Assembly: GCF_014192055.1 (NCBI RefSeq)
Contig: NZ_JACHXM010000001.1
Coordinates: forward strand, 196,931-260,930
Direction: 5' to 3'
Origin: Halomonas organivorans
Lineage (GTDB): Bacteria > Pseudomonadota > Gammaproteobacteria > Pseudomonadales > Halomonadaceae
DNA: 64,000 bases
In this document: positions 1 through 9,762 of the stretch, in pieces
How positions within the stretch are numbered: the first letter of the stretch is position 1
Layout of the letters: each line of letters begins with the position of its first letter
Notes under the pieces: generated by a model
Databases searched by the model: none
Told to the model about the DNA's origin: nothing
The model's input: the letters and a program-made list of their open reading frames with translations, nothing else
Position numbers and translations under genes: made by a program

Positions 1-2205
1 GGCTCGGAGGCATTGCCGGCGTCGTCGGTGGCCACGACGTCATAGTCCTTGCCATCTTCCAGCGGCGTGTCGGTGATGACCTCATAATCACCGTTTTCAT
101 CGGCATCACCCGCGCCGACCACATCACCGGCATCCGGATCACGGATCTCGACCGAGCTTCCCGGCTCGGCGGTACCGCTTACCTTGGTGCCGTCCGGCTC
201 GCCGTTTTCATCATAGGTGTTGCCGACACTGTCGACGGTCGGCGCATCAGGCGCGGCGATATCCCCCGTCGCCGTAGCCGGCTCGGAGTCATTGCCGGCG
301 TCGTCGATGGCCACGACGTCATAGTCCTTGCCGTCTTCCAGCGGCGTGTCGGTGGTGATCGCGTAGTTACCGTTTGCGTCGGCCTGCCCGGTGCCGACGA
401 CATCGCCGGTGTCGGGGTCGCGGAGCTCGACCGCGCTGTTGGGCTCGGCGGTACCGCTTACCGTGGTGCCGTCCGGCTCGCCGTTTTCATCAAAGGTGTT
501 CACGACACTGTCAACGGTCGGCGCGTCTGGTGCGACAATAACCCCCGTCGCCGTGGCCGGCTCGGAGTCATTGCCGGCGTCGTCGATGGCAACGACGTCA
601 TAGTCCTTGCCGCCTTCCAGCGGCGTGTCGGTGGTGATCGCGTAGTTACCGTTTGCGTCGGCCTGCCCGGTGCCGACGACATCGCCGGTGTCGGGGTCGC
701 GGATCTCGACCGCGCTGTTCGGCTCGGCGGTGCCGCTTACCGTGGTGCCGTCCGGCTCGCCGTTTTCATCCAGCGTATTGACGACGCTGTCGACGGTCGG
801 CGCGACAGGCGCGGCGGTATCCCCCGTCGCCGTGGCCGGCTCGGAGTCATTGCCGGCGTCGTCGATGGCCACGACGTCATAATCCTTGCCATCTTCCAGC
901 GGCGTGTCGGTGGTGATCGCATAATCACCGTTTGCGCCGGCCTGCCCGGTGCCAACGACATCGCCGGTGTCGGGGTCACGGATCTCAACCGCGCTGCCCG
1001 GCTCGGCGCTACCGCTTACCGTGGTGCCATCCGGCTCGCCGTTTTCATCCAGCGTATTGACGACGCTGTCAACGGTCGGCGCGTTATTCCCTGTCGCCGT
1101 GGTCGGCTCGGAGGCATTGCCGGCGTCGTCGGTGGCCACGACGTCATAGTCCTTGCCATCTTCCAGCGGCGTGTCGGTGATGACCTCATAATCACCGTTT
1201 TCGTCGGCATCACCCGCGCCGACCACATCACCGGCATCCGGATCACGGATCTCGACCGAGCTGCCCGGCTCGGCGGTACCGCTTACCTTGGTGCCGTCCG
1301 GCTCGCCGTTTTCATCATAGGTGTTGCCGACACTGTCGACGGTCGGCGCATCAGGCGCGGCGATATCCCCCGTCGCCGTAGCCGGCTCGGAGTCATTGCC
1401 GGCGTCGTCGATGGCCACGACGTCATAGTCCTTGCCGTCTTCCAGCGGCGTGTCGGTGGTGATCGCGTAGTTACCGTTTGCGTCGGCCTGCCCGGTGCCG
1501 ACGACATCGCCGGTGTCGGGGTCGCGGAGCTCGACCGCGCTGTTGGGCTCGGCGGTACCGCTTACCGTGGTGCCATCCGGCTCGCCGTTTTCATCAAAGG
1601 TGTTCACGACACTGTCAACGGTCGGCGCGTCTGGTGCGGCGGCGCCCCCCGTCGCCGTGGCCGGCTCGGAGCCATTGCCGGCGTCGTCGATGGCCACGAC
1701 GTCATAGTCCTTGCCATCTTCCAGCGGCGTGTCAGTGGTGATCGCATAATCACCGTTTTCGTCGGCCTGCCCGGTGCCGACGACATCGCCAGAGTCGGGG
1801 TCGCGGATTTCGACCGCGCTGTTCGGCTCGGCGGTGCCGCTTACCGTGGTGCCGTCCGGCTCGCCGTTTTCATCCAGCGTATTGGTGACGCTGTCGACGG
1901 TCGGCGCGTCAGGCGCGGTGGTATCCCCCGTCGCCGTAGCCGGCTCGGAGTCATTGCCGGCATCGTCGATGGCAACAACGTCATAATCCTTGCCATCTTC
2001 CAGCGGCGTGTCGGTGGTGATCGCGTAGTTACCGTTTGCGTCGACTTTCCCTTTGCCAACTACATCACCGGTGTCCGGATCACGGATATGAACCGTGCTA
2101 TTGGGCTCGGCGGTACCGCTTACCCTAGTACCGTTCGGCTCACCGTTTTCGTCAACGGTGTTAGCCACACTGCCAACAGTCGGGGCGTCTGGCGCAATGT
2201 TATCT
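1..2205 (-). repeat. Tandem Ig-like repeat array with a 1104-bp higher-order unit
   Basis: Eight copies of one Ig-like unit lie in tandem. The conserved boundary (TVDSV codons) recurs at 237, 516, 795, 1074, 1341, 1620, 1899 and 2178, so units are 279 bp except one of 267 bp. Three 279-bp units plus the 267-bp unit make a 1104-bp block that is repeated: 179-403 and 1283-1507 encode the same residues and differ by very few bases. This near-identity indicates recent duplication or gene conversion and makes the locus prone to assembly collapse and copy-number change. Confidence 0.9.
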
Positions 2206-2915
2206 CCATCAGAGACAGGATCGCCGTCAGAGCCGTCACCGTCATCATCACCGTCGCCGTCGCCGTCGCCGTCGCCATCACCATCGCCGTCGCCATCACC
2301 ATCGCCATCGCCATCGCCGTCGCCGTCGCCATCACCATCGCCATCGCCATCGCCGTCGCCGTCGCCATCACCATCGCCGTCGCCATCACCGTCTGAGCCA
2401 TCGCCGTCGCCGTCTGAGCCATCGCCATCGCCGTCTGAGCCATCGCCATCGCCGTCTGAGCCATCGCCGTCGCCGTCTGAGCCCGCGTCGCTGTCAGAGT
2501 CAGAATCGCTATCCGCAGCCACGGCAGCCGCACCGGCCACGCCTAGAACTCCTGCAACCATTGCCCATGCCGGGATCCCCCCGGCCAACTCAGTTGCCTC
2601 TTGGATTTCAGCAAACGAAAATCCTGACCAAGGGGACTCATACTGCCCCCACCAAACGACCTCATCGGAATCTTCGAGGAGCAGCTCACTTCGCTCCCCC
2701 TCTGAAACATTGAAAAAGTCAGAAATGACGATCTTCTCCCCAGACTTCAAGGTGATGATCAGGTCCATTCCCGACTGGTCAAACGCTGCGACCTCTTCAG
2801 GTCCTACAGCAATTTTGACTGCACTAGGAGCCTGCAAATCGACAGCACTTCCCTGTGGCAATTCAACCACATCGCCGCCAGCCTTAGGAGTAACAACTAT
2901 GAATGCATTTTCCAT
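1..2915 (-). CDS. BapA-like giant adhesin, N-terminal part (3' end outside window)
   Basis: This is the first 971 residues of a large repetitive surface protein whose reading frame stays open to the left edge. The start at 2915 (MENAFIVV) follows a GAGGTGG ribosome site. Residues 1-100 look like the BapA N-terminal prefix domain of type I secreted biofilm adhesins. Residues about 113-134 are hydrophobic (IPAWAMVAGVLGVAGAAA), possibly a retention or membrane-passing segment. Residues about 136-230 are an Asp/Gly/Ser linker. From about residue 237 on, Ig-like repeats of mostly 93 residues follow, with core motif VSGTAEPNSAVEIRDPDTG and DKDYDVVA-type ends. Such proteins are exported by a type I system and mediate cell-cell or surface adhesion; the C-terminal secretion signal and ABC exporter would lie outside the window. 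The strongly acidic composition fits a halophile. An OmpA-family gene lies just upstream on the same strand. Confidence 0.85.
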   Translation of the reverse strand, partial: MENAFIVVTPKAGGDVVELPQGSAVDLQAPSAVKIAVGPEEVAAFDQSGMDLIITLKSGEKIVISDFFNVSEGERSELLLEDSDEVVWWGQYESPWSGFSFAEIQEATELAGGIPAWAMVAGVLGVAGAAAVAADSDSDSDSDAGSDGDGDGSDGDGDGSDGDGDGSDGDGDGSDGDGDGDGDGDGDGDGDGDGDGDGDGDGDGDGDGDGDGDGDGDGDGDGDDDGDGSDGDPVSDGDNIAPDAPTVGSVANTVDENGEPNGTRVSGTAEPNSTVHIRDPDTGDVVGKGKVDANGNYAITTDTPLEDGKDYDVVAIDDAGNDSEPATATGDTTAPDAPTVDSVTNTLDENGEPDGTTVSGTAEPNSAVEIRDPDSGDVVGTGQADENGDYAITTDTPLEDGKDYDVVAIDDAGNGSEPATATGGAAAPDAPTVDSVVNTFDENGEPDGTTVSGTAEPNSAVELRDPDTGDVVGTGQADANGNYAITTDTPLEDGKDYDVVAIDDAGNDSEPATATGDIAAPDAPTVDSVGNTYDENGEPDGTKVSGTAEPGSSVEIRDPDAGDVVGAGDADENGDYEVITDTPLEDGKDYDVVATDDAGNASEPTTATGNNAPTVDSVVNTLDENGEPDGTTVSGSAEPGSAVEIRDPDTGDVVGTGQAGANGDYAITTDTPLEDGKDYDVVAIDDAGNDSEPATATGDTAAPVAPTVDSVVNTLDENGEPDGTTVSGTAEPNSAVEIRDPDTGDVVGTGQADANGNYAITTDTPLEGGKDYDVVAIDDAGNDSEPATATGVIVAPDAPTVDSVVNTFDENGEPDGTTVSGTAEPNSAVELRDPDTGDVVGTGQADANGNYAITTDTPLEDGKDYDVVAIDDAGNDSEPATATGDIAAPDAPTVDSVGNTYDENGEPDGTKVSGTAEPGSSVEIRDPDAGDVVGAGDADENGDYEVITDTPLEDGKDYDVVATDDAGNASE
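2226..2500 (-). repeat. Low-complexity Asp-Gly/Ser linker tract
   Basis: This tract encodes runs of DG and SDGDGD in the adhesin frame, built from six-base units alternating gcc-gtc and gcc-atc on the plus strand. It joins the N-terminal hydrophobic segment to the Ig-like repeats and is probably a flexible, highly charged spacer. The antisense Ser-Pro reading frame is a composition artefact. Confidence 0.85.
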
Positions 2916-3123
2916 AATCCACCTCTATCCCTTTTACTGTTACTTAAAGCCCTGGAGAATCTTGTTTTTTCGAGAACCCTGGAGTCCACTCCCAAAACAC
3001 CGCCAGAACTCAATAATCATCGATTCCAAAAATCCAAAATGGAAAAATGAACACGACTGGCGCACTCTTCCTTTATTCCAGACACCTAACGAGCCTGCAA
3101 AAGGAAAAATCCGCCAACCAGAT

Positions 3124-3933
3124 TCAAGACCTTTCTTTTAACAAGATCTCGACGCGACGATTAGGCGCTAGACATTTTTTCAGTTCAGCGCCAGCGATGT
3201 TTGGACAATTCACTACCGGCTCGCTCTCTCCTCGGCCTTCATAGCTGATACTTCCAGGATTCACCCCCCACTGCATCAGAGCATCGGCCACTGCTTTGGC
3301 CCGCTCTTCAGAAAGATGCATATTGTATTCCGCTGCACCGATTCGATCGGTGTGTCCAGTCACCGAGATCGAGAGGGCTTGAAACTTGCCCTGAGCGTCC
3401 TGGAGGACCCGACGTAGTTCCGACCGGCCTTGTGGTGAAAGGGAGTAGTTATCAAAACCGAATAAAAAGTCATCTGAGAGACTGACTTTTTGTGGCTGGG
3501 CAGGCATTGAGAGCTCTGAAAAAAGATGCTCACACTGTGGCCGTCGCCACTCTAGAGAAGAAAGAACCTGCTGAGAAAAGGAAATGCGATATTGGCATAC
3601 AAGATAATTTTCACCGGGAAGCGGCAGACTGACGTTGTATAGCCAGCTATCATCTTGACCGACAACTGATGGGTCGACCGGAGAGCCAAGAAGGCTTATT
3701 ACATCTTCCTGCGACAGCCTGCCGAGACCGGCACCCAACTCCTGCAGATCTCTGATGGGTATCTCTGCACCATTCCGTAGAAATGGCTCGCCTAGCTCAG
3801 AGTGAGAGGCATCGACAACAACATCAGGAAATTCCTCCGCATAAACAGAGCCCACAATGCTGCTTGCCGCTAAAAATGAGCCTGCAATCAGCATCACAGA
3901 CCTTTCTTTGACATTTCTATCCATAGTACCCAT
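3124..3933 (-). CDS. OmpA-family envelope protein
   Basis: This 269-residue protein has a Sec signal peptide (residues 1-32, cleavage likely after VYA) and a C-terminal OmpA peptidoglycan-binding domain (about 155-265). Family marks are FGFDNYSLSPQG, TGHTDRIG (192-199), LSEERAKAVADAL and NRRVEI (258-263). The middle (about 60-140) has the SQEDVISLLGSP-type start of SmpA/OmlA-like domains, where outer-membrane proteins often pack. I start at 3933 because AAGGAA lies 6 nt upstream; an ATG at 3954 has no ribosome site and one at 3924 is possible. It probably anchors to peptidoglycan in the periplasm. It lies 208 bp upstream of the giant adhesin on the same strand, so a role in adhesin display or retention is plausible but only inferred. 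Confidence 0.85.
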   Translation of the reverse strand: MGTMDRNVKERSVMLIAGSFLAASSIVGSVYAEEFPDVVVDASHSELGEPFLRNGAEIPIRDLQELGAGLGRLSQEDVISLLGSPVDPSVVGQDDSWLYNVSLPLPGENYLVCQYRISFSQQVLSSLEWRRPQCEHLFSELSMPAQPQKVSLSDDFLFGFDNYSLSPQGRSELRRVLQDAQGKFQALSISVTGHTDRIGAAEYNMHLSEERAKAVADALMQWGVNPGSISYEGRGESEPVVNCPNIAGAELKKCLAPNRRVEILLKERS

Positions 3934-5260
3934 AGCGTCTTCCTTGCTATCCATTGTTTATTTTGAAAAATCCATCTACTCTCGCTCTGACCATGGGCCA
4001 AACAAAAAACCCACGGTCAATGCATCATCTTTCCCCCATTAACACCCAATTTCCCATAGATATTATTAAACATATCTTTCATTACAATGAATCTGTGGCA
4101 CTAGCCCCATCTCAAGCGCTCCGCGCATGCCCGACCACTGTTGCGTTGGCAGGCATCGCCGACTCGTTTCACCATAATTTCCCCCTCGGAAACGACGATG
4201 CTGGCTTCCGCTAACCATTGGTTTCCTGCCTGGTGGCTTCTTTCGACAAACGAGCGGCATGTCGTTCTTTGTGGATAGCGCAAGTGGCTGCACGGGAGGA
4301 GGCGAACCGTCATGCGCACGCTGTTCTAGCCCGCAGTGAGAGTTGATCCATCTCGCTTTGTGAACCACGGGGTGCGTTCGGCGCATCATTTTTGGCAGCA
4401 CAGAGTGCTCTCGGTGCAACTTGGCCGGGTGGCGGCCCGAATTCGGAGAACTAGCCATGCCAAGCATCCCCATCCACCGTAGAAGGTTGCAGGACAACCG
4501 TTTCAGGTCACTGCCCTGCGCAGTGGAAAAATGACGACTGATGGTGTCGACACAAGCAACCTCGAAGCATTGTCCAATGACGGAAAGACCGGTACGACTG
4601 GAGAAGGGACCGCGACTGGAGAAAAATTTGACATTGAGCATGGCACTGTCCCGGTGAATGGCAATAGCGGCTAGTGAGAGGCCCTTCAATGATCCAGTCT
4701 CAGTCTTCTTGATGATGCGTCTCAGCCACGCCAGCCGGACAAAACTAAATTAGACAACTTCAATAGGAACTGCAACTGCAAACAGCGGAGGGCATCCAAG
4801 CACGATTGCTAGAATATTTTTGTGAACAAATGTTACATCCGCAACAACAGCTCGCTTAGCTAGTCGGTGCGCCGCATGAGGGCGTTGATCCGAGTGATCT
4901 GTGGTATCGAGCCACTTGCACATCGCGCGTCTCATGCCGCTTGATAACCGGGGCTCTTATTCCTAAGTCGACTCACATGTCGAATATCCATAACAAAAAA
5001 GTATCGACATCAGACATTGGTGCAATCGTGACAGCCGACCTTCTCTATGAATGATCCGCTGTCCAATGGAACCATGGCGATGCAGAGTGTCAGACCAGAG
5101 TCATTGACCAAGGCAGTCTGCTAGGCATGCCAAGCGCCTATTTATTGTCGACATCGCCGAGATTCCTGAACGTTGGGTGCACCGTCTCCCATCGACGAGA
5201 GACGCACATTGAGCGCCGACTTCACTTCGCCAAGTCAGACGTCAGCAAGTCGGCCATCGC
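3934..5260. other. Long intergenic stretch without a recognisable gene
   Basis: About 1.3 kb separates the OmpA gene from the efflux pump. Minus-strand open frames at 4066-4689 and 4750-4935 are present, but their translations match no family I recognise and have poor composition for this genome. The stretch is less G+C-rich than its surroundings and may be decayed DNA. I see no tRNA or clear insertion-sequence end. Confidence 0.5.
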
Positions 5261-8200
5261 TTATGCACGGTATTCGCCCCCTGCCGGCAAGGTGTCCTCA
5301 TCGGCCCGACGGCCGCGCTCGACCAGCTTGCGCAAGGCCACGTAGAACACCGGGGTGAGGAAGAGGCCGAACAGGGTGACGCCGAGCATGCCGGCGAACA
5401 CCGCCACGCCGAGCGCCTGACGCACCTCGGCACCGGCGCCGCTCCCCAGCATCAGCGGTACCACCGCGGCGGTGAAGGTGATCGAGGTCATGATGATCGG
5501 CCGCAGGCGCAGGCGGCAGGCCTCCAGAGCCGCCTCGACGATGCCCTTGCCCTGCCTCTCCAGCTCACGGGCGAACTCGACGATCAGGATGGCGTTCTTG
5601 CACGCCAGGCCGATCAACACCACCAGCCCGACCTGGACGAAGATGTTGTTGTCGCCCTTCATGAACCACACCCCGAGCAGCGCCGAGAGCATGCACATCG
5701 GCACGATCAGGATCACCGCCAGCGGCAGGGTCCAGCTCTCGTAGAGAGCGGCCAGGGCCAGGAACACAAGCAGCACCGAGAGCGGGAATACCACCAGCGC
5801 GGCATTGCCCTGAGTGGCCTGCTGGAAGCTCAGGTCGGTCCACTCGAAGGACATGCCGTTGGGCAGCACCTGGTCGGCCAGCTCGCTCAGCTTGTCCATC
5901 GCCTGGGCCGAGGACAGCACACGCGGATCCGCCTCGCCGGCCAGGTCGGCGGCGGGATAGCCGTTGTAACGCAGCACCGGATCGGGGCCGAAGGTCTGCT
6001 GGACATCCACCATCGCTCCGATCGGCACCATTTCCCCGTACTCATTGCGCGTACGCAGGTTGGCAATGTCCTCGACGCTGCCACGGTAGGCATAATCGGC
6101 CTGGGCGATCACCTGCCAGGTGCGGCCGAACTGGTTGAAGTCGTTGACATAGGTCGAGCCGAGATAGGTCTGGAGGGTGTCGAACAGCTCGGTCAGCGGA
6201 ACCCCCTGAGCCTTGGCCTTGATGCGATCGACCACGGCATCGAGCTGCGGCACGTTGGCCTGATAGCTGGTAATCGGAAAGCCCATGCCCGGGGTCTGTG
6301 AAATGGCCCCCTGGAAGGACTGCACTGCGCTCTGCAGGGCGCCATAGCCCAGGCCGGCACGATCCTCGATGAACATCTGCCAGCCATTGCCGTTGCCCAG
6401 GCCGAGAATGGGGGGCGGCATGAACGAGAAGGCGAATCCTTCCTGCAGACCGGCGATCTTCTGGTTGATCTCGGCATTGATCTCGGCCGCCGTGCGCGAG
6501 CGCTCGTCGAAAGGCGCCAGCGGCAGGAACACCACGCCGCTGTTAGGGGTATTGGTGAACTGCAAGGCATTGAGGCCAGGGAAGGCGATGGAGTGGGAGA
6601 CTCCCTCGGTGGACATGGCGATGTCACTGATCTGGCTGAGCATCTCGTCGGTACGCGACAGCGAGGCCCCTTCCGGCAACTTGACCCCGGCGATCAGGTA
6701 TTGCTTGTCCTGGGTCGGAATGAACCCCGGCGGCACCATCTTGAACATCATGCCGGTCGCCACCAGCAGCAGCGCATAGACCAGAAAGACCGCGCCACGC
6801 CGGTGCAGCGAGCGCGATACCGCGCCCTGGTAGCTGGACGAGCTGCTGGCGAAGAAGCGATTGAAGGGGCGGAACAGCCAGCCGAACAGCAGGTCAATCA
6901 GGCGGGTCATCCGGTCCTTGGGCGCATCGTGGGGCTTGAGCAGCATCGCCGCCAACGCCGGTGACAGGGTCAGCGAGTTGATCGTGGAAATCACCGTCGA
7001 GATGGCAATGGTGGCGGCGAACTGGCGATAGAACTGGCCGGTGACACCGGAGAGGAAGGCCATCGGCACGAACACCGCACACAGCACCAGGCCAATGGCG
7101 ATGATCGGGCCGGATACCTCACGCATCGCCTGGTGCGCGGCCGCCAGGGGCGCCAGGCCATCCCCGATGTTGCGCTCGACGTTCTCCACCACCACGATCG
7201 CATCGTCGACCACGATGCCGATCGCCAGCACCAGGCCGAACAGGGTCAGGGTATTGATCGAGAAGCCCAATAAATAGAGCACGGCGAAGGTGCCCACCAC
7301 GGACACCGGCACTGCTATCAGCGGAATGATCGAGGCACGCCAGGTCTGCAGGAACAGCGTGACCACCAGCACCACCAGCAGCACGGCTTCCAGCAGGGTC
7401 TTGATCACGGACGAAATCGAGTCGCGCACGAAGATGGTGGTGTCGTACACCGCCTCGTACTCGACGCCCTCGGGGAACCACTGGGCCAGCTCGTCCATGG
7501 TGGCGATGACGTTCTCCTGGATCTCCAGGGCATTCGCCCCGGGTGCCTGGAAGACGCCGATGGCGACCGCATCATGGCCGTCGAGCTTCGAGCGCAGGGT
7601 ATAGTCTCCGGCGCCCAGCTCCAGGCGGGCGACATCGGCCAAGCGCACGAGCTCGCCATCCCGGCCACTCTTGACCACGACATCGCCGAACTCCTGCTCG
7701 GTGGTCAGGCGCCCCCGGGCGTTGATCAGGGTCAGGAAGTCGCTGTCGGGCATGGGCTCGGCGCCGAGCTGGCCGGCCGACACCTGCACGTTCTGCTCGC
7801 GTATCGCCTGTACCACGTCGCCGGCGGTGAGGCCGCGCGCGGCGATCTTGTCCGGATCGAGCCAGGCACGCATGGCATAGTCGCCACCGCCGAAGATCTG
7901 GGCATCGCCGACGCCCTGGATGCGTGACAGGGCATCCTTGACGTGAAGCCGGGCATAGTTGCGCAGATAGAGCGTGTCATAACGCTCATCCGGCGACGTC
8001 AGATGCACCACCATCAGGAACGTCGGCGACTGCTTCTGCGTGGTCACGCCCTGCCGACGCACATCCTCGGGTAGCCTCGCGAGCGCCTGGTTGACCCGGT
8101 TCTGCACCTTGACCGCGGCATCATCCGGATCGGTGCCGGGACGGAAAGTCACGGTTATCTGCAGCACCCCATCGGAGCCGGCCACCGACTTGAGATACAT

Positions 8201-8431
8201 CATGTTCTCGACGCCGTTGATCGCCTCCTCCAGCGGTGTTGCCACGGTCTCGGAAATGACTTTGGGGTTAGCCCCTGGATAGGCCGTGCGCACGACCACC
8301 GAAGGCGGCACCACATCCGGGTATTCGCTGATCGGCAACATCGGGATGGTGATGATCCCGGCGATGAAGATCAGTATCGACAACACCGCGGCGAAGATCG
8401 GCCGGTCGACGAAGAATTTGGCGAAATCCAT
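5261..8431 (-). CDS. RND efflux pump inner-membrane transporter (HAE1 family, MexF-like)
   Basis: This 1056-residue protein has the AcrB/MexF pattern: N-terminal MDFAKFFVDRPIFAAVL, a first large periplasmic loop, a 4th helix with the paired aspartates of the proton relay (GIVVDDAIVVVENVERN, about residue 410), a second large loop, and a C-terminal helix bundle. It would work as a trimer in the inner membrane, driving drugs or solvents outward by proton influx. The start at 8431 is chosen over an upstream codon at 8464 because GAGGAGAG lies just before it and the family begins with MDFAKFF. The adaptor gene is 98 bp upstream on the same strand. No outer-membrane channel gene is in the cluster, so the pump probably borrows a TolC/OprM-type protein coded elsewhere. 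Substrate cannot be told from sequence. Confidence 0.93.
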   Translation of the reverse strand: MDFAKFFVDRPIFAAVLSILIFIAGIITIPMLPISEYPDVVPPSVVVRTAYPGANPKVISETVATPLEEAINGVENMMYLKSVAGSDGVLQITVTFRPGTDPDDAAVKVQNRVNQALARLPEDVRRQGVTTQKQSPTFLMVVHLTSPDERYDTLYLRNYARLHVKDALSRIQGVGDAQIFGGGDYAMRAWLDPDKIAARGLTAGDVVQAIREQNVQVSAGQLGAEPMPDSDFLTLINARGRLTTEQEFGDVVVKSGRDGELVRLADVARLELGAGDYTLRSKLDGHDAVAIGVFQAPGANALEIQENVIATMDELAQWFPEGVEYEAVYDTTIFVRDSISSVIKTLLEAVLLVVLVVTLFLQTWRASIIPLIAVPVSVVGTFAVLYLLGFSINTLTLFGLVLAIGIVVDDAIVVVENVERNIGDGLAPLAAAHQAMREVSGPIIAIGLVLCAVFVPMAFLSGVTGQFYRQFAATIAISTVISTINSLTLSPALAAMLLKPHDAPKDRMTRLIDLLFGWLFRPFNRFFASSSSSYQGAVSRSLHRRGAVFLVYALLLVATGMMFKMVPPGFIPTQDKQYLIAGVKLPEGASLSRTDEMLSQISDIAMSTEGVSHSIAFPGLNALQFTNTPNSGVVFLPLAPFDERSRTAAEINAEINQKIAGLQEGFAFSFMPPPILGLGNGNGWQMFIEDRAGLGYGALQSAVQSFQGAISQTPGMGFPITSYQANVPQLDAVVDRIKAKAQGVPLTELFDTLQTYLGSTYVNDFNQFGRTWQVIAQADYAYRGSVEDIANLRTRNEYGEMVPIGAMVDVQQTFGPDPVLRYNGYPAADLAGEADPRVLSSAQAMDKLSELADQVLPNGMSFEWTDLSFQQATQGNAALVVFPLSVLLVFLALAALYESWTLPLAVILIVPMCMLSALLGVWFMKGDNNIFVQVGLVVLIGLACKNAILIVEFARELERQGKGIVEAALEACRLRLRPIIMTSITFTAAVVPLMLGSGAGAEVRQALGVAVFAGMLGVTLFGLFLTPVFYVALRKLVERGRRADEDTLPAGGEYRA

Positions 8432-8529
8432 GAAACGACTCTCCTCGGAGCGGGGAGACGGCACCCGCTCCGCTCAGACGCAATAATAGGGGGTCGCTCG
8501 ATCTCCCTCGGGTATCGAGCGCCGAGGGC

Positions 8530-9762
8530 TTACTGGGCCACCAGCACTGCGGCTTCGGGCTTGCCATCCATCTCGACGACTTCCGCTGCCACCTGCATGC
8601 CCGGGAAGTAGATCCGCTGAATGCCGTTCACTACCACGCGGTTCCCCGGCTCCAGTCCGGACTCGACCACCCTGAGCCCATCCGCCATGCGGCCGGTACG
8701 GATATCCTTGCGCAGCGCGACGTTTTCATCGTTGACGACGTAGACATACTTGCGGTCCTGGTCCGTCAGCACCGCCTTGTCATCGATCAGGGTGGCCGCG
8801 CTGTCACCGCCGCCCATCACTCGCACTCGCGCGAACATGCCCGGTGTAAAGCGCCCATCGCCGTTGTCGAGCACGGCGCGAATCAAGATGGTCCCGGTGT
8901 CCGCATCCAGGCTGTTGTCGACGAAGTCCACCTCGCCGCGATAGGGGTAGCCGTCGTCGTTGGCCAGGCCAACCTGCACCGGAGTCCTGGTTTCGCGCGA
9001 GCTGGAGCGCTCGCCGCTGCGCGCCATGGCGTCGTAGTTCAGGTAGGTCCGCTCATCGCTGTAGAAATTCACATAGACCTTGTCCTGCGAGACGATACTG
9101 GTCAGCTGCGTGGATTCGGACACCAGGTTGCCCGCCGTCACCAGCGCTCGGCCGGTACGCCCGGCAATGGGAGCGCGAACCTCGGTGAAATCCATGTTCA
9201 GCTGTGCCGTCTCGAGCCGGGCCTCGGCCGCCAGCAGGTCCGACTGGGCCTGGCGTGCAGCAGCGCGTCGCTGGTCCAGCTCTTCTCTGGAAATGGCATG
9301 GGTCTTGGACAGGCGCTCGGCACGGGAAGCCTCGACCCGGGTCAATTCGACCCGCGAACGGGCTCGCTGCAGATCGGCTTCGGCTCCCGCCAACTGGGCC
9401 TGATACGGGCGCTGGTCGATGACGAACAGCACATCACCCTTGGCGACCTCCTGGCCCTCGGTATAGTTGACGCTCTCGATATGCCCCGACACGCGCGGGC
9501 GCAGCTCGACTCTCTCCACCGGCTGGATACGCCCGGTGAATTCGTCCCAGTAGCGCACGTCCTTGATTACCACCTCGGCAACACTCACCTGCGGCGGCGG
9601 TGCCTGCTGGGCGCTGGCGCTATCCGCCTGGCTGTCACAGCCGGCCAGAACGATGGCACCCAGCAAGGCCAGAGCCACCATGAGCGGCCTGACAGGCATG
9701 CCGAGGAGTCGGCTCCTTGACGGTCGTCGATATCCTCCGTGGGGCGTGGCTGTATTACGCAT
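8530..9762 (-). CDS. RND efflux periplasmic adaptor lipoprotein (MexE-like)
   Basis: This 410-residue membrane fusion protein bridges the inner-membrane pump and an outer-membrane channel. A lipoprotein signal peptide ends in LAGC at about residue 42, so the mature protein should be lipid-anchored. After it come the first lipoyl half (VERVELRPRVSGHIESV), a coiled-coil hairpin (about 105-175, rich in Ala, Arg and Glu), the second lipoyl half (VRAPIAGRTGRALV), and beta-barrel and membrane-proximal domains. The start at 9762 has GGAGAG at good spacing; an inner ATG at 9699 is possible and would give a shorter signal peptide. It is the first gene of the pump operon and is divergent from a LysR regulator, the usual mexEF arrangement. 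Confidence 0.92.
   Translation of the reverse strand: MRNTATPHGGYRRPSRSRLLGMPVRPLMVALALLGAIVLAGCDSQADSASAQQAPPPQVSVAEVVIKDVRYWDEFTGRIQPVERVELRPRVSGHIESVNYTEGQEVAKGDVLFVIDQRPYQAQLAGAEADLQRARSRVELTRVEASRAERLSKTHAISREELDQRRAAARQAQSDLLAAEARLETAQLNMDFTEVRAPIAGRTGRALVTAGNLVSESTQLTSIVSQDKVYVNFYSDERTYLNYDAMARSGERSSSRETRTPVQVGLANDDGYPYRGEVDFVDNSLDADTGTILIRAVLDNGDGRFTPGMFARVRVMGGGDSAATLIDDKAVLTDQDRKYVYVVNDENVALRKDIRTGRMADGLRVVESGLEPGNRVVVNGIQRIYFPGMQVAAEVVEMDGKPEAAVLVAQ

Noticed and set aside
1..2205. CRISPR-like regular repeats
   Set aside because: The units are 279 bp, coding, and lack repeat-spacer structure.
2095..3141. Plus-strand open frame of 348 codons with long Ser-Pro repeats
   Set aside because: It is antisense to the adhesin linker; the Ser-Pro runs come from gcc-gtc/gcc-atc repeats read on the wrong strand.
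4066..4689. Minus-strand open frame of 207 codons in the 4-kb gap
   Set aside because: No ribosome site seen, unusual composition (many Met, Cys, His, Arg), and no family recognised.
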